The notes below the pieces were generated by a model. The model did no database searches and was not told the DNA's origin. It saw nothing but the letters and a program-made list of their open reading frames with translations. DNA of 64,000 nucleotides. It comes from Diphasiastrum complanatum. Taxonomy: Eukaryota; Streptophyta; Lycopodiopsida; Lycopodiales; Lycopodiaceae. Each line of letters starts with the position of its first letter. Within the stretch, counting starts at the first letter, position 1. Below are positions 1 through 10,746 of the stretch, one piece after another. The DNA lies in contig CM055109.1 of NCBI GenBank assembly GCA_029204225.1, positions 28,892,361 to 28,956,360 of the forward strand, read 5' to 3'. Made by a program: the position numbers and the translations under genes.

Positions 1-285
1 TCCAGGAATGTTGGTTACCCTGAGATACCAGTGAGACAGAGATGAGGTGGCCGAAGTGCGAGAATGATTTCCTAAGGTGTAGCCTATCAGTTGTCGATCT
101 AGAACACCCATGACCCATGAGTATGAACATAAGGAAAAAAAAAATGCATAGAATGTACATAAGTAATGATATGAAGTATAAACAATGAACGATATGAACA
201 ATAGGCGAGATGTACAAGGAAATGAATAAAATAATATTAAAAATCCTTTTCTTTTTTTTTTCAAGGGAAAAGATCCTAAATTGGG
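1..285 (-). other. 3' end of the gypsy element: possible PPT and 3' LTR or UTR
   Basis: AT-rich, without coding signal. The minus strand carries an A/G-only run at about 245-262, just after the integrase stop, which would suit a polypurine tract. The sequence to its left should then be the 3' LTR, but it starts without TG and shows no match to the region right of 7309. Confidence 0.35.
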
Positions 286-1424
286 TCAACAAAGAACAAC
301 TCTTTGTAGTACCGTTGTAGACGACCACCATTTACGACAGTGTCTAGGAGTGTCTCGTCAAGTGTTTGTAACTGGACTGCACCATTAGGAAATATTTTGT
401 TAATAACGTATGGCCCTTCACTTTTGAACTTCAACTTGCAGTGCTTTTTTGATGTATAAAGAAGTACTTGGTCACCTAAATGTAGATCTTTATTGCGCAG
501 GGACGGTCATGCCAGGCTTTTTGGCGTAGTTTGTTAACTAGTTGTGCATGATAAGATATTAGTCTTGTCTCGCATAACTGGGCTAACGTAAATAGCCTGG
601 TTTTGACTTGTTGTTCGATTGAAGTTTTTTCACAGAGATCTGTTGAAAAAGCCTCCGTAACTCTTAGCGAAGGTACTAAGAATTCTACGGGCATTACCGC
701 TTCTTGACCGTATACTAAGTGGAAAGGGGTTACCCACCCAGTGGCTTTCTTCGGGGTGGTGTGGTAAGCCCAGATAGTTGAGAAAAGTTTTGTTTCCCAA
801 TCAGAACGACTGGTTTAAACTATCTTGGTTAGAATTTTATGGATCGTCTTGTTAGTTGATTCAGCTTGGCCATTACACCTAGGATAGTACGGTGTATTTT
901 TTCTGTGAACGAGAAGGTGATGGCATAGGAGATTATCAACGACAGCATTTACAAAATGCATGCCGCGATCACTAACAAGCTCAATGGAACAGCCAAAATG
1001 GATAATAATATTTTCGTAAAGAAAACGTGCAACTGTTTTTGCGTTGGCGTCCTTCGTTGCTCGGATCTCTACCCACTTAGTGGCGTAATTTGTGGTTATG
1101 AGGATGTATCGAGCTTGAGTATGTTTCGCTGCTGGACTGATGGGTCCAACAAAGTCAATCTCCCACTTATGGAAGGCTTCGTCTTCTATAATGGGATTCA
1201 ATAGTGTGAAGTCTGCTTTGGTATTTTTCTTTGCTCTTTGACAGACATCACATGCTTTAATGACAGCAAACGTGTCTTTAAACAAAGATGGCCATCACAA
1301 TCATGCTCGAAGGATAATCTTCAATGTGGCTTTAGCAGAAAAGTGGCCACCTCCGATGCCCTCATGAGCCTGAGACATTATCGGTCGTATTTCAAATTCA
1401 TAGGCACATCGTCGAATAATGTTG
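286..1424 (-). pseudogene. Gypsy integrase, frameshifted
   Basis: Integrase inserts the element cDNA into the host chromosome. On the minus strand an HHCC zinc finger is readable across about 1240-1400 (HEGIGGGH, then CDVCQRAKK). The catalytic core follows at 1285-815, and all three acidic residues of the DD35E triad can be seen: the D in WEIDFVGP, the D in SDRGMHF and the E in GQAESTNK. The C-terminal part continues in other frames: 694-476 (starts MPVEFLVPSLRV) and then to about 286 (GDQVLLYTSKKHCKLKF, then VVNGGRLQRYY). At least two frame changes (near 800 and near 490) and stops in the finger break it. No chromodomain is visible. Confidence 0.85.
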
Positions 1425-3023
1425 TCAACGCCCCTTTTGTAAAGTTGTCTCGCAATTAACTGAAAGGGCACTGCTTTTATTAAAAAAATTCTTTTTTTTT
1501 GTTGTACTCAGGCCTTCTTTAAGTCGGGCTGTTGTGATGAACTGAGTGATCTCCTCAGCCCATAGGGGTGTGGCATCGATCTGAAAAAGACATGCATCAA
1601 GAAGATCATCGTTGACTGGTGCAGTTGCTTTTTCAGCACTTGGTAGTCTAGAAAGGTGATCTGCCATGAAATGTTGGGACTCTTTCCGAACGACTATACG
1701 AAAATTAAATTCCTCCAAAATTAGTAGCCATCGAGCTATTCGTCCCGTCTTATAGGACTTATTAACGACATATAGGAGTGCTTGATGGTCTGTGTAGAAA
1801 GCAAAGGTCTGGCCTAATAAATAATCTCGTAGTTGTTGTACCGCATAGACCATTGCCAATGGTTCTCTCTCGGTAGTGGTATAGTTTACTTCAGCAGACA
1901 CGAGTTGCCTGCTTAAGAAACGTATGGAAAAGTCCTTGCCATACTCGCCTGGTTGTGCAAGAAGACCCCCAATGGCATACTTACTTGCGTCAGTATGCAC
2001 ATGGAATTTTTTCGTGTAATCTGGCGAGTGGAGTATGGGAGCCGTTGTGAGTGTTGTCTTCAACTCCTCAAAGGCCTTAATTCGTTCTTCGGTCCAGCGA
2101 GGATCTACCACAACTAAATAAACAAGACATGCCTTGCCGGCATAGTCGATTATAAAGATGCGATAGTAGTTGGTATGACCGAGGAAGACATATACTTCCT
2201 TCACTATTGCAGGTGGGGGCATGTCTACGATAACCTTGATTTTTGACGGGTCGGTAGAAATACCATCCTTTGATATTATATGCCCGAGTACAACCCCATG
2301 GGTGACCCATATTTGGCATTTATCAGGGTTTAGTGAGATGCCGAACCTACAACAGCGAATGAAGATTTTCTCCAAGGCGTCTAGGTGCATAGCAACGGAA
2401 GAATGTACACCTAGATCGTCGAGATAAATCTCCACGACCCGATGTAACAGATCTTGAAAGGCCAGTTGCATGACTCGTTGGAATGTTGAGGGGGCGTTAC
2501 ATAAGCCAAAAGGCATAACGTTATAAGCGTAAACGCCGCTCTCTGGGGCAAAAGTCGTTTTATGTTTATCTTCAGGGGCTATTTGAACAAGGAAATAGCC
2601 GCTGAACCCATCCAAGAAGCTGAAAGCTTCAGCTCCTGCCATTTTCTCTAATATTTGGGTTGTTAGGGGCAAGGAAAAATGTTCTTTCTTCGTAACCGCA
2701 TTAAGGTTCTTGAGGTCAACACAGATACGAAGCTTGCCATTTTTCTTGGGTACAACCACAATGGGTGATACCCAATCAGTATGTTGGACTTCGTAAATGA
2801 AACCAGCATCCAACAATTTCTTAATATCTTCGTCGATCCTCTCACGATAGACTGGGTTACTACGATAAGGTTTAGCCCTAATGGGCTTAGCATTGTCTTC
2901 TAGAGGAATCCGATGTACTACTATTTCAGGGGGGATTCCTTTCATCTCGGTATGATTCCATGCAAATACATCCCTGTATTTGCGTAATAAAGTCTCTAGA
3001 TCAGACAGTTGGGTTGATGACAA
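1425..3023 (-). CDS. Gypsy reverse transcriptase and RNase H, open frame
   Basis: A 532-codon open frame encodes RT and RNase H of the minus-strand gypsy element, which copy element RNA into DNA. RT motifs appear in order: KLLDAGFIYEVQ and SPIVVVPKKNGKLRICVDL, then the first catalytic Asp in SFLDGFSGY, then MPFGLCNAPSTFQRVM, then YLDD in the active-site loop. RNase H follows with HTDASKYAIGGLL, TTEREPLAMVYAV and FYTDHQALLYV, and ends with ADHLSRLP. All catalytic acids expected for both domains are visible. It was probably part of a longer pol polyprotein, so the listed start is only the first in-frame ATG. The frame is lost at about 1430, where integrase begins. Confidence 0.88.
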   Translation of the reverse strand: MSSTQLSDLETLLRKYRDVFAWNHTEMKGIPPEIVVHRIPLEDNAKPIRAKPYRSNPVYRERIDEDIKKLLDAGFIYEVQHTDWVSPIVVVPKKNGKLRICVDLKNLNAVTKKEHFSLPLTTQILEKMAGAEAFSFLDGFSGYFLVQIAPEDKHKTTFAPESGVYAYNVMPFGLCNAPSTFQRVMQLAFQDLLHRVVEIYLDDLGVHSSVAMHLDALEKIFIRCCRFGISLNPDKCQIWVTHGVVLGHIISKDGISTDPSKIKVIVDMPPPAIVKEVYVFLGHTNYYRIFIIDYAGKACLVYLVVVDPRWTEERIKAFEELKTTLTTAPILHSPDYTKKFHVHTDASKYAIGGLLAQPGEYGKDFSIRFLSRQLVSAEVNYTTTEREPLAMVYAVQQLRDYLLGQTFAFYTDHQALLYVVNKSYKTGRIARWLLILEEFNFRIVVRKESQHFMADHLSRLPSAEKATAPVNDDLLDACLFQIDATPLWAEEITQFITTARLKEGLSTTKKKNFFNKSSALSVNCETTLQKGR

Positions 3024-3044
3024 ATGTGCACCAACATGAACTAT

Positions 3045-3860
3045 TCAATCTATGTCCTCGTCAGGATCTTTAAGGTTTAGTGGAATTGTCTTAGCGGGTC
3101 CTTCAAAGGAATTGGAACTTGGTGTAGGTTCCTGATGTGGCTGCGGTAGCTGGATAACAACGTCATCCAGTGTAAAGTCTTTGAACTTCTGTGGAAGATC
3201 GAAAGGTGGGTTCACAAAATGTTCTGGGACTTTAGGAATCATTTGAGGTGATTCTTTATCAGACGTGGAAGCTTTGTCAGAGTGTTTGTTGTCTGTCCCC
3301 TCTGACAAGGGCTTGATTGGCTGTTTAAGCTTCGCACGCATCTTTTTTTGTCGCTCGGTTAATTTTGTAACAATAATGGTATTTTTTTGTAACCGAGGTT
3401 TTTGTGGTTTTTGAATGGGTGGTGTTATGGCCTCACTTACATATCATCGTCAATTGTATCCCAGACTTCATCGGGATACACGTCCCAAGTATATATTTTG
3501 GTTTTGGGCCTATATGCTTGTGTGTTTGGTACTTTGGATGTTAGTTGGACATGAGCCAACGGTCCTGGTGACTTGATCTCCTTAGGAATGACTTTGGATG
3601 GATAACATTGAGCATCTAGATAGAGGAGTACATGATCATCCATCATTTCGACATCATCCATGGAAAGAATACCTTCTTCCGAAACATGGGCAGTAGAGAC
3701 ACTAGGTTCTCCTGGGCACCAAGCTATAGGAATGGGGTCTATCATCATGAGGGGAATGATGGGTGTGTCAATGTTCATAGAAGATGGAAGAATATCCACA
3801 TCTTCTGCAGCCGTTTCAATACGACATCAATTGGAATCCGCACAGTCCACGGTAGCTAGT
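3045..3860 (-). pseudogene. Gypsy spacer between protease and RT
   Basis: Two open stretches (3341-3045 and 3799-3437) lie between protease and RT on the minus strand. They are acidic and Pro-rich, with KVIPKEIKSPGPLAHVQL and YTWDVYPDEVWDTIDDDM, and carry no catalytic motif. Linker regions of this kind are common in gypsy polyproteins. They are separated by stops or frame changes, so they are remnants of one longer reading frame. Confidence 0.55.
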
Positions 3861-3876
3861 GCATGACCCCAATTGA

Positions 3877-4662
3877 TTATGTCTGTGGTTCATGTATAGT
3901 GTCCTTTTGGTTGGATCGGGACACTATCTGATTCGTCATATGTTGTAGATGACCAATCATCGTATACCTTGGCGGGCTTGACATGGCCATTTGAGTCAAC
4001 CGTGACTCGTTTATCGTGATTGCCAAAGGTAATTTTGTTGTTCTTCCAGTCTTGGACAACACCTACCATTTGGAGCCAGGGTGTACCAAGAAGGAATTTA
4101 TACGTATTGGCATCTTCTGGTAAGTCTAAGATGACACAATCGATGATAAACTTGACACTTGCTAATCAAACTTTTATATTTGATAAATGACCAGCAGGGT
4201 CGGTAACTCGTTGATCAGCCATACGAAGTTTATATCGTGGTTGATCGAGTGTAGTGAAGCCCCATGACTTTGCCAATGACAAAGCCATTATATCGACATC
4301 TGATCCGCTATTGAGGATAGCAGATACTATGGGATAATATTTATAGGACAAGGATAGTGTGATGCTATTCCGCTTAGCAACACCTATATTCATCAGATTC
4401 ATAGGAATCTGAGGAATTTCAGGAATCACTTCTGGTTTTCGTTGTTCATCAAGAATAGGAGACAGCTGAAAACTACGATGGATATAACGTTGAAGTCTGG
4501 TGAAGGATTTGATAGCACTATGGAATGGCATGGTGAGTTGAGCTTGCAGGAGATCAGAAAATACATCAAGTCCCTCGAGGGATTGCTTCTTTTCGGGGAT
4601 ATGAGCTGATAACGGACTGTTCGTATGTTTTTCCTCTCGCAAAAATTCATCTCAAAATTCAT
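3877..4662 (-). pseudogene. Gypsy aspartic protease with altered active site
   Basis: The minus-strand frame 4642-4166 carries the retropepsin region. The hydrophobic strand before the active site reads YPIVSAILNSGSDVDIM. Functional members have Asp-Ser/Thr-Gly here, but this copy has Asn-Ser-Gly, so the catalytic Asp is lost (GAT to AAT). The downstream strand LSLAKSWGFTTLD and MADQRVTDPAGH fit the flap and second half. The reading then breaks near 4165 and continues in another frame to 3877. It lies between gag and RT, as expected. Confidence 0.7.
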
Positions 4663-4719
4663 TGTATTGTCTTTGTTCCACTGTTGGGTCTGAGTAATCT
4701 TTTGGTGCTGTGGAGGCCG

Positions 4720-6488
4720 TCAAATGGCTTCCATGTGGGTCAGCTGATTGTCCATAGTTTTGCTGCTATTCTTGTTGTTGGCGTTGTGCTCTAGTAAGAA
4801 CTCTAACAGGTTCGGATGTGATATGACGTGCTGGAAGGATCCTATTAGGTTGTTTAGGACAGTCTTTGAAGCTGTGTTTGCGAACACAGTCGGGACATTC
4901 GGCATGGTATTGGTTTTAAACTTTTACATTCAGCCATGAAATGTCCTGTTTCGCCATAGATAAAGCAACGGTTGCTCATGGGTCCGGTGGCGATAGCGTA
5001 ACCATCTTGGATGGCTAGCTGAGTTGGGTTGTCTTGTGGTGTGGAATACTCAGCTTGTTTTCACGAGCATGAGTTGTCGGTTTGATTCTAGTGATTGCTA
5101 GATGATGGAATTGATGTATCAGGATGATATGATTGATCGTAGGAGTTTTCTACCAGGTGTGTGTGTGCAGACTCTCGATGATGTCTATTTTTTTGTGCTC
5201 CTAGATCATGTTGTCCTCGTGGTGGTGGTCCTAAGAGTGCCAGCTATTGTTGAGGTTGATGTCTAGGTTGTCTAGGCAACTCTTGTATATGGATCTGGTT
5301 GTTTCGTGGTGGATAGGACGTGTGTTGTTGCTGTGAAACAAATGGTTGTCGAAGAGGTTGATAATGTCCTCCTGACTGGTTGTGAGGCTGATTCCTTGGG
5401 TTATAATAGCAATAAAGGGGGGTATGCCCCATAAGAGATTTCACATTTGATCAAGGAGGTATCTGGGACCGGTTGGTATGAAGGGCACTCATTGCCAGTG
5501 TGTGTACCTCGGTAGTGAGGGCACCACGTGTTCTCTCGTCTATGATGGATTTGGCCAGTGGGTAACTGACCTGGCATCGAACTTTGGATAGACTTAAGAG
5601 TGTTTTGAAACTCTTTTGTGAGTTTTTCCATCTGTTGTTGGTGTTGCTGATTAAGCAACTCCATCTGTGTTTTCCATAATTGTTCTCGTGTGTCATCGTT
5701 TGGTCGAGCTTCTTGGACAGCACGATGTGCTCTCCATTCCCGTGGTTCCTCAACATCTGAGCCCTCGTCTTCTTCTTGAAGTAAAATTATGTATATTCAT
5801 CATTGGAACGAAGTTCACGTCTGATCCATCGAGGAAGTCCAACGAGGAACCAAATGATGAGCATGGACTCGGTAGGTTGCTCTTGTACCTGATTTTTTAG
5901 TCGTTTAAATCGTTCGATATAGTCACGTACTTTTTTGTCTTTTGTCATTTTGATATTACTTAGTTTGACAAAAGAACTTTCTATCAAGCAAAAAGGCTTG
6001 AATCATTTGATAAATGTCTCTTTCAAGAGTAACCAGTCATGTTTATCTTCATGATCAAGGTTAAAAAATCACTCTTGTGCGCGATCGATCATGGTCATCG
6101 AGAAGAGCTGTACCATGGCCTCTAGTGTTGTCTCACCGTAGACGTCACAGGCGTTCTCAAAGACTTGGATAAATCGCTGAGGATCAGTGTTACCATCATA
6201 CTTAGGTAAGTCTAGCTTTGGGGTCCTTTTTTCAGTACGTGGAACATTATTTGCGAAAGCTCCGTTTAAGTGAGCTCTTGCATGGGATGATTTGGCAGCA
6301 TGGAATTGTGGTCGTTCGTATGGAGCTTCATAACATGTAGGTTCCCATCCGTCGAATGGGTTTGTCGATGGCTCTTGGACTTGGGATTTCATCCTGGAAT
6401 ACCTATTAAATTGAGCCAGTTCAGTAGATGGGAAGACCATCTCTGGTGGATAGTCCTCTGTAGTATTCGGATCGTTAGGGCGATCCAT
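4720..6488 (-). pseudogene. Gypsy gag (capsid/nucleocapsid), broken
   Basis: Gag forms the particle that packages element RNA. The minus-strand frame from 6488 contains the typical gag entry LDLPKYDGNTDPQRFIQVFENA and a region rich in aromatic residues. After a stop near 6068 it continues in 5987-5787 (KKVRDYIERFKRLKNQVQE, then FLVGLPRWIRRELRS) and then as Gln-rich stretches at 5756-5244. A CCHC zinc knuckle is recognisable near 4975-4930 as CFIYGETGHFMAEC, where the second Cys is Tyr, so zinc binding should be impaired. Several stops and frameshifts make the gene inactive. Confidence 0.75.
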
Positions 6489-6756
6489 GACAGCGCGTAG
6501 AGTGTCATAGGATGGTGGAAATAAACTCGTGCACTCTGGTTACGGTGGATACGGTTGTCGGAATGCGGGTGTTGTGGTCTATTAAGGGTTGATTTCGGTT
6601 TGAGATGGTCGATGGAGGTCATTGAAGGCCGTAAATCGTAATATTGCGGTCTACAGCAGTTTGTGACAGTCAAGGACAGATGTGCATCGATCGGAACTTG
6701 AGTGAGGATCCAGTTCCGATTGAGATTGAAAGTAGGCCATCGGTTGAGAGGTGACT

Positions 6757-7165
6757 GTGTCCTCCAGTTGAGATTCAAGAGTAGTGTTTCGGTTGAGATT
6801 TGAGCAGAGTGCTCCAGTTGAGATTTGAGAAGAGTGCTCCGGTCGAGATCTGAACATAGTGCTCCGGTCGAGATCTGAGGAGAGTTCTTTGGTTGAAATC
6901 TGAACAAAATGCTTCAGTCGAGAGCTAACAGAAGCACTTCGGTTGAGATCTGAACAGAGTGCTTCGGTCGAGATTGGTCTGAACACTCTAGTTGAGATGT
7001 GAGCGAAATGCTCCGGTTGAGATGTGATGACAGTCCGGTAGAGTTTTTTACTGAGCACTCTGGTTGAGAATCGAACGAAATGCTCCAGTTGAGAATTGAT
7101 GGCAGTGCTTCGGTCGAGTTTTTTTACTGAGTACTCGGTTGAGAATCGAACGAAATGCTCTGGTT
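6757..7165. repeat. Diverged 25-bp tandem repeat in the gypsy leader
   Basis: About 14 to 16 units of roughly 25 bp with the + strand core AGTGCTCCGGTCGAGATCTG stand head to tail, with substitutions and a few 1-bp length changes. On the minus strand this gives repetitive 172- and 218-codon open frames that change frame from unit to unit, so they are unlikely to be real proteins. The array sits between the gag start and the primer-binding edge, in the leader of the element. Confidence 0.75.
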
Positions 7166-7294
7166 GAGAAACGAGCAGGACTTTGGTCCAGACCGAAGTG
7201 ATGACCTCGACAATGAATGTATAGGAGCTCTCAGACGATGGTGTCGTAACACAAGAGATTGAGATATGGCTTGGTTGAGTGTGTGTGTAGCTGT

Positions 7295-7310
7295 GGAACA
7301 GCGCCAAATG
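7295..7310 (-). other. Candidate primer-binding site and 5' LTR edge of the gypsy element
   Basis: The minus strand reads TGGCGCTGTTCC directly after an LTR-like CA end. TGGCGC is the usual start of gypsy primer sites that pair with the 3' end of tRNAs such as Asp or Arg. No second LTR confirms the border, so the call rests on position and motif only. Confidence 0.45.
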
Positions 7311-8410
7311 TTCACATATTCACTGAATTTGTGAACACGTTTTTTTTTCTTTTTGTTGCTTATCTCTCTTGGATTACCTCTGTCGTTATGGTTCTTTGTG
7401 ATTATTCTTTTTATTAGAATGTTTACAGAGCAGAAGCAATATTCAAGGATGTAGTACGATTTCCCAGCCTGTCAGTGGATAACTCAAATTTGATACTCTG
7501 CTACATTCATACACTAGCCATGCAACCATCTACAGCTCAAGCAAATCAACATTCAGCACAAAGAGCAATCCTACTACTAACTATTGAATCAAAGAACAAT
7601 CAAGAACTAGAATAGCTACTGAAACCAAAACCAGATTCAAGAAACAAGAAATAAGATTCCTAACAGCATTTAACAATCTAGGAATCAAGAAACACACATT
7701 ACTTGATGCCTAAATTATCCAAGAACATCAAGAACTAGAATGTCAAGACTATGCAAGATTTACACCACATTTCTAGCCTCTATACTTTATTTGAATGCTG
7801 ATTTCTACAAAATTCCACAAGCAAGAATTGAAGCTAATCCACAACAAAAACAAGAAACAAGAATCTAGTTAATTCACAAGCAAGAAATCAAGCATGCTCA
7901 TAGAAATATCACTCAAGATCATTGCCATGAACAAGGAGCTTAGTGATCTTCAAGAACTCGTGGAGGATCCTCTTTATTAGCTCAAGAGAACTTGAAAATA
8001 CAATCAAAAGCTCCCTCAAAAGAGAGGGGGGGCCTTAAATAAGCAAGAAGGCTGTCCATGTGGAGCCCATGTGGCAATTCCACTAGATTAGAAATTACAT
8101 GTGGAATTTGCCCTTCCACTAGAGGTCACCATCAAAAGGTGGCTCACTCTTACTATTTTAAGGGGGGTCTACATTTATTACAACTATTCAAGAAAATGTT
8201 ACTAGCTTCTACATGGTCATTCCTTCCTCGGGATACACCATGTAGGCTCACATAGCTAATCACTATCTTCCTAGCTAGTATTTCCTCGGCTCTCATGCTC
8301 GGCTCTCAGCTTCTTCTGCTCTCTTCCTTCTGAGACCTCCTCGGTCATGGGTGAGAGATAACCTATGTCTTCAGCTTGGCTCGGCACTAGAGAATCGGCT
8401 AACAGGGATC
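7311..8410. other. Non-coding, LTR-like stretch
   Basis: No open frame with a recognisable product. It is A-rich at 7500-7950 with many CAAGAA words and becomes GC-richer at 8270-8400. The minus strand has a TTATTTAAGG box at about 8034-8043. This may be the 5' LTR of the minus-strand gypsy element, but the right border was not found. Confidence 0.35.
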
Positions 8411-8414
8411 ATCA

Positions 8415-8921
8415 CCCAACTTGTTTGGATTTTTAGATTTGGACTTTGCTGGAGGTAAGATGGATAGAAATTTCATAAGTGCTCATTGTATTTTCATAGG
8501 TGTTGGAGCTATATCATGGATGTCGAAGAAACAAGCCACTATCTCATTGTCATCTAGTGAGGCCGAGTACAAAGCTCTTACACATTACACAAAGGAGATG
8601 GTATGGATCAAGAGGATGATCAAGGATCTTCACTTGCTAGATTTTTTAGAGAGCCCAATCATCTTTTTTGACAATCTATCAACCCAAAGGTTAGAAACTT
8701 ATCCTATCTTTCATGCTAGGAGCAAGCATATTGAGGTGGCATATCACTTTGTGAGGGAGCAAGTCATGGCAAAGGAGGTGGAGCTTCAACATGTGTCCTC
8801 AAGGGAATGTGTAGCTGATATCTTCACCAAAGCATTGGGAAAAGACTTTTTCATAAAGCATAGGATCTCACTTGGAGTGTTTTCAAAGTCTATGCTTAAA
8901 CTAATTGAAAAGGGAGTGTGA
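8415..8921 (+). pseudogene. Ty1/copia RNase H fragment
   Basis: The frame encodes the C-terminal RNase H of a copia polyprotein. It begins with DLDFAGGK (position of the first catalytic acid), then AISWMSKKQATISLSSSEAEY (catalytic Glu), then HARSKHIEVAYHFVRE, VSSRECVADIFTKAL and the stop. Nothing of gag, integrase or RT stands to its left, so the element is truncated at about 8415. A polypurine tract (AAAAGGGAG) overlaps the last codons and an LTR-like TG follows, so the order RNase H, PPT, 3' LTR is preserved. Confidence 0.85.
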
Positions 8922-9590
8922 GAAATTTCAACCAGTTTTACTATTTTGGTCATATTTGTATACATGACAATTGAGGCCAATTTTCATATTATATTTAGAG
9001 TTTTACTTTTGAAAGTTATATAAGTCTAATATTATTTGAATAAACACTTTTGAAAAGTGTGGGAAACTATAGAACACAAGTTTTGGAGAGATTCAATTTG
9101 AGTAGTAGAGACATTGAATCTAGTTACAAAAATAGTAGGGTTTTCATTATGGAGGAAAACCAAAGTTTGAATTTAGGTTTGGACTTGTTATAAAAGGATG
9201 TAACTCATGGGAAGAGAAGACATTTTCTCTCTCTTATCTCATTCATGTTTATACATGGTTCTCTTGGGTTCTACTATCCATTGGTGCACTATATTTGTGA
9301 TATCTTGCAATTTTGTGTGTAGAATGTTTATTGAATGCTATTTTCAGATCCACACGTGTGAAATATAGTAGATTACTGTTTTCATACAGAAGAAAACTTC
9401 ATTTCATGTTTTGATTGATGTTTGATCAAGATCTATTAGAGTTTGCATCTCATTCATAGTGTAGATGTTGGTTTTTCTACATTGGCAAGATTGGTGATTT
9501 GTTCTCTTTCTAATCCAAGATAATTTTATGGATTTGGATCTTAATTGATTTGAAATTTTTCACATCATCTACACAAGAAGATTCATCAAA
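8917..9590 (+). mobile_element. Probable 3' LTR of the truncated copia element
   Basis: It starts TGTGAGAAATTTC right after the polypurine tract of the RNase H fragment. It is AT-rich, has a TATA-like TTATAAAAGG at about 9189-9198 and no coding signal. The right end is uncertain because no second LTR is present; TGTGAGAAATGC at about 9594 resembles its own start. Confidence 0.5.
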
Positions 9591-9599
9591 ATATGTGAG

Positions 9600-9935
9600 A
9601 AATGCAAAATGAGTCACTTACACTTGCTTACCTTTCTCATCATATGTGAGCCTCAAGGGTTGTTGCCTTTGCCTTGATGTCATCCTTGGCTTTTGATTTG
9701 AAGTAGGCCCTTCAACATCAACATCCAAAGTAGCATCAATCTCATCATCAACATCAAGAATATTAGATCCGATGTTTACACCACCACTTGAAGAAACTTT
9801 TGGAAAGTTTCTTTCATAAAAAATGAAATCTCTTCCAATGACCACTTTCTTGGTTGAAGGAATGTAGATTTTGTAAGCCTTGCTTATCTCACTTTAGCCA
9901 AAAAACACACATTTCTTTTAAGATGGATATCCAAT
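9600..9935 (-). pseudogene. Copia integrase C-terminal / pre-RT fragment
   Basis: Read on the minus strand from about 9935, GYPS is followed by KKCVFFG, then SKAYKIYIPSTKKVVIGRDF and an acidic linker (DVDDEIDATLDVDVEG). GYP followed by a Lys-rich, aromatic segment and a VxxxRDVxF-like motif is the normal end of copia integrase before RT. Two stop codons interrupt it (at the positions after GYPS and FFG). No RT follows. Confidence 0.7.
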
Positions 9936-10262
9936 TATCACAGATTGCGCTTGTGAGGAATCAGAGGCGAGGGTGGTTGCAGTGGCTGAGGGAACGGGGA
10001 GTGCAGAGCGAGTTGTAGCAGGGGGTATGGGTGCAACTGGTGGTGGTGGCTGAGTACGACGTCGAGACTCGGACGATTCGGCTAGTGCTACTTCGTAGGT
10101 GGCTAGCACGGAATCCGTGTGAAACCCGTGAACTTTGTTAACTAAGTACGAGGCGGCCAAAGAGGACAGAAGAGAGCCCGCAATGAGCTGATGTTTGGTA
10201 TTACTCTTGATTGCTCTCTTCAGCTCCTCGAAGACCGCCTTGTACCAGTCGTACGGTTGCAC
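9918..10262 (-). pseudogene. Unrecognised 114-codon frame fused to a copia integrase fragment
   Basis: The frame starts MQPYDWYKAVFEELKRAIKS and has a helical first half, an LLSSLAASYLV segment and a Pro/Ala/Thr-rich second half. It runs without a break into IIGYPS, which belongs to the copia integrase fragment. The first hundred residues match no copia domain that I recognise. It could be a gag-like or captured host segment joined to the integrase by deletion. A function cannot be assigned. Confidence 0.35.
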
Positions 10263-10427
10263 GGTTCCTTTTTCTAACTCGTCTAGAAAGGTTAGTTCAT
10301 ATTATATCTGCTACATCAGCCTCACAAAAGAGTCATTATCACTTTTCTTTTTTAACTCGTCCTTGGAAATGTGCCTTCATAAATTGAACTATTTTAATTT
10401 TGTTTCTAATAAAATCATCAGTTGTCA

Positions 10428-10746
10428 TGTGCCAAATCCAAGCAAATAACAATTACAATGGAAGTAAAGCTAAGAGCAAGAAAAGTACAAAGCATTCAAG
10501 ATAGCACATCCATAAAAAGCTAGAAACACAAAGATCTCCATAGAATCACAATAGTACAAAGCATTCAAGATAGCATATCTATAAAAAGCTAGAAACACAA
10601 AGATCACAATAGAAATGAAAATAGGAATACAAAGCAATGTAAATGAGCATGGATTCATATAGATAGGGCACATGAGACCTAGCAACGAAGATCCCTATGG
10701 CTTACATTCACAAGAAAGTTAGAAGCTCTCACTTGCAAATGAGCCA
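10428..10746 (-). mobile_element. 3' LTR copy of a non-coding LTR element
   Basis: It starts TGTGCCAAATCC and is similar over about 240-320 bp to 12761-13025. It differs by an extra internal tandem duplication of about 80 bp (the CAAAGCATTCAAGATAGCA block at 10488 and again at 10557). Homology between the two copies stops after GAGCCAAA, so the inner LTR end is not certain. Confidence 0.65.

Larger units (their letters stand above)
1..7320 (-). mobile_element. Ty3/gypsy LTR retrotransposon without a visible chromodomain, decayed, left LTR not resolved
   Basis: Read on the minus strand the order is gag, protease, reverse transcriptase, RNase H, integrase, which defines Ty3/gypsy. The integrase ends in a VVNGGRLQRYYKELF-like tail with no chromodomain, as in the Athila/Tat group (established knowledge of that group). 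The element has several frameshifts and stops but keeps a 532-codon open RT-RNase H frame, so it is not ancient. A primer-binding-like site lies near 7295-7306 and an LTR edge at 7309. A purine tract on the minus strand at about 245-262 could be the polypurine tract. No matching LTR pair could be found, so the left LTR is either off the window or too diverged to see. Confidence 0.85.

Noticed and set aside
6389-7315. 172- and 218-codon minus-strand frames upstream of gag
   Set aside because: They are translations of the 25-bp tandem repeat; the unit length is not a multiple of three, so the reading shifts from unit to unit and no conserved protein results.
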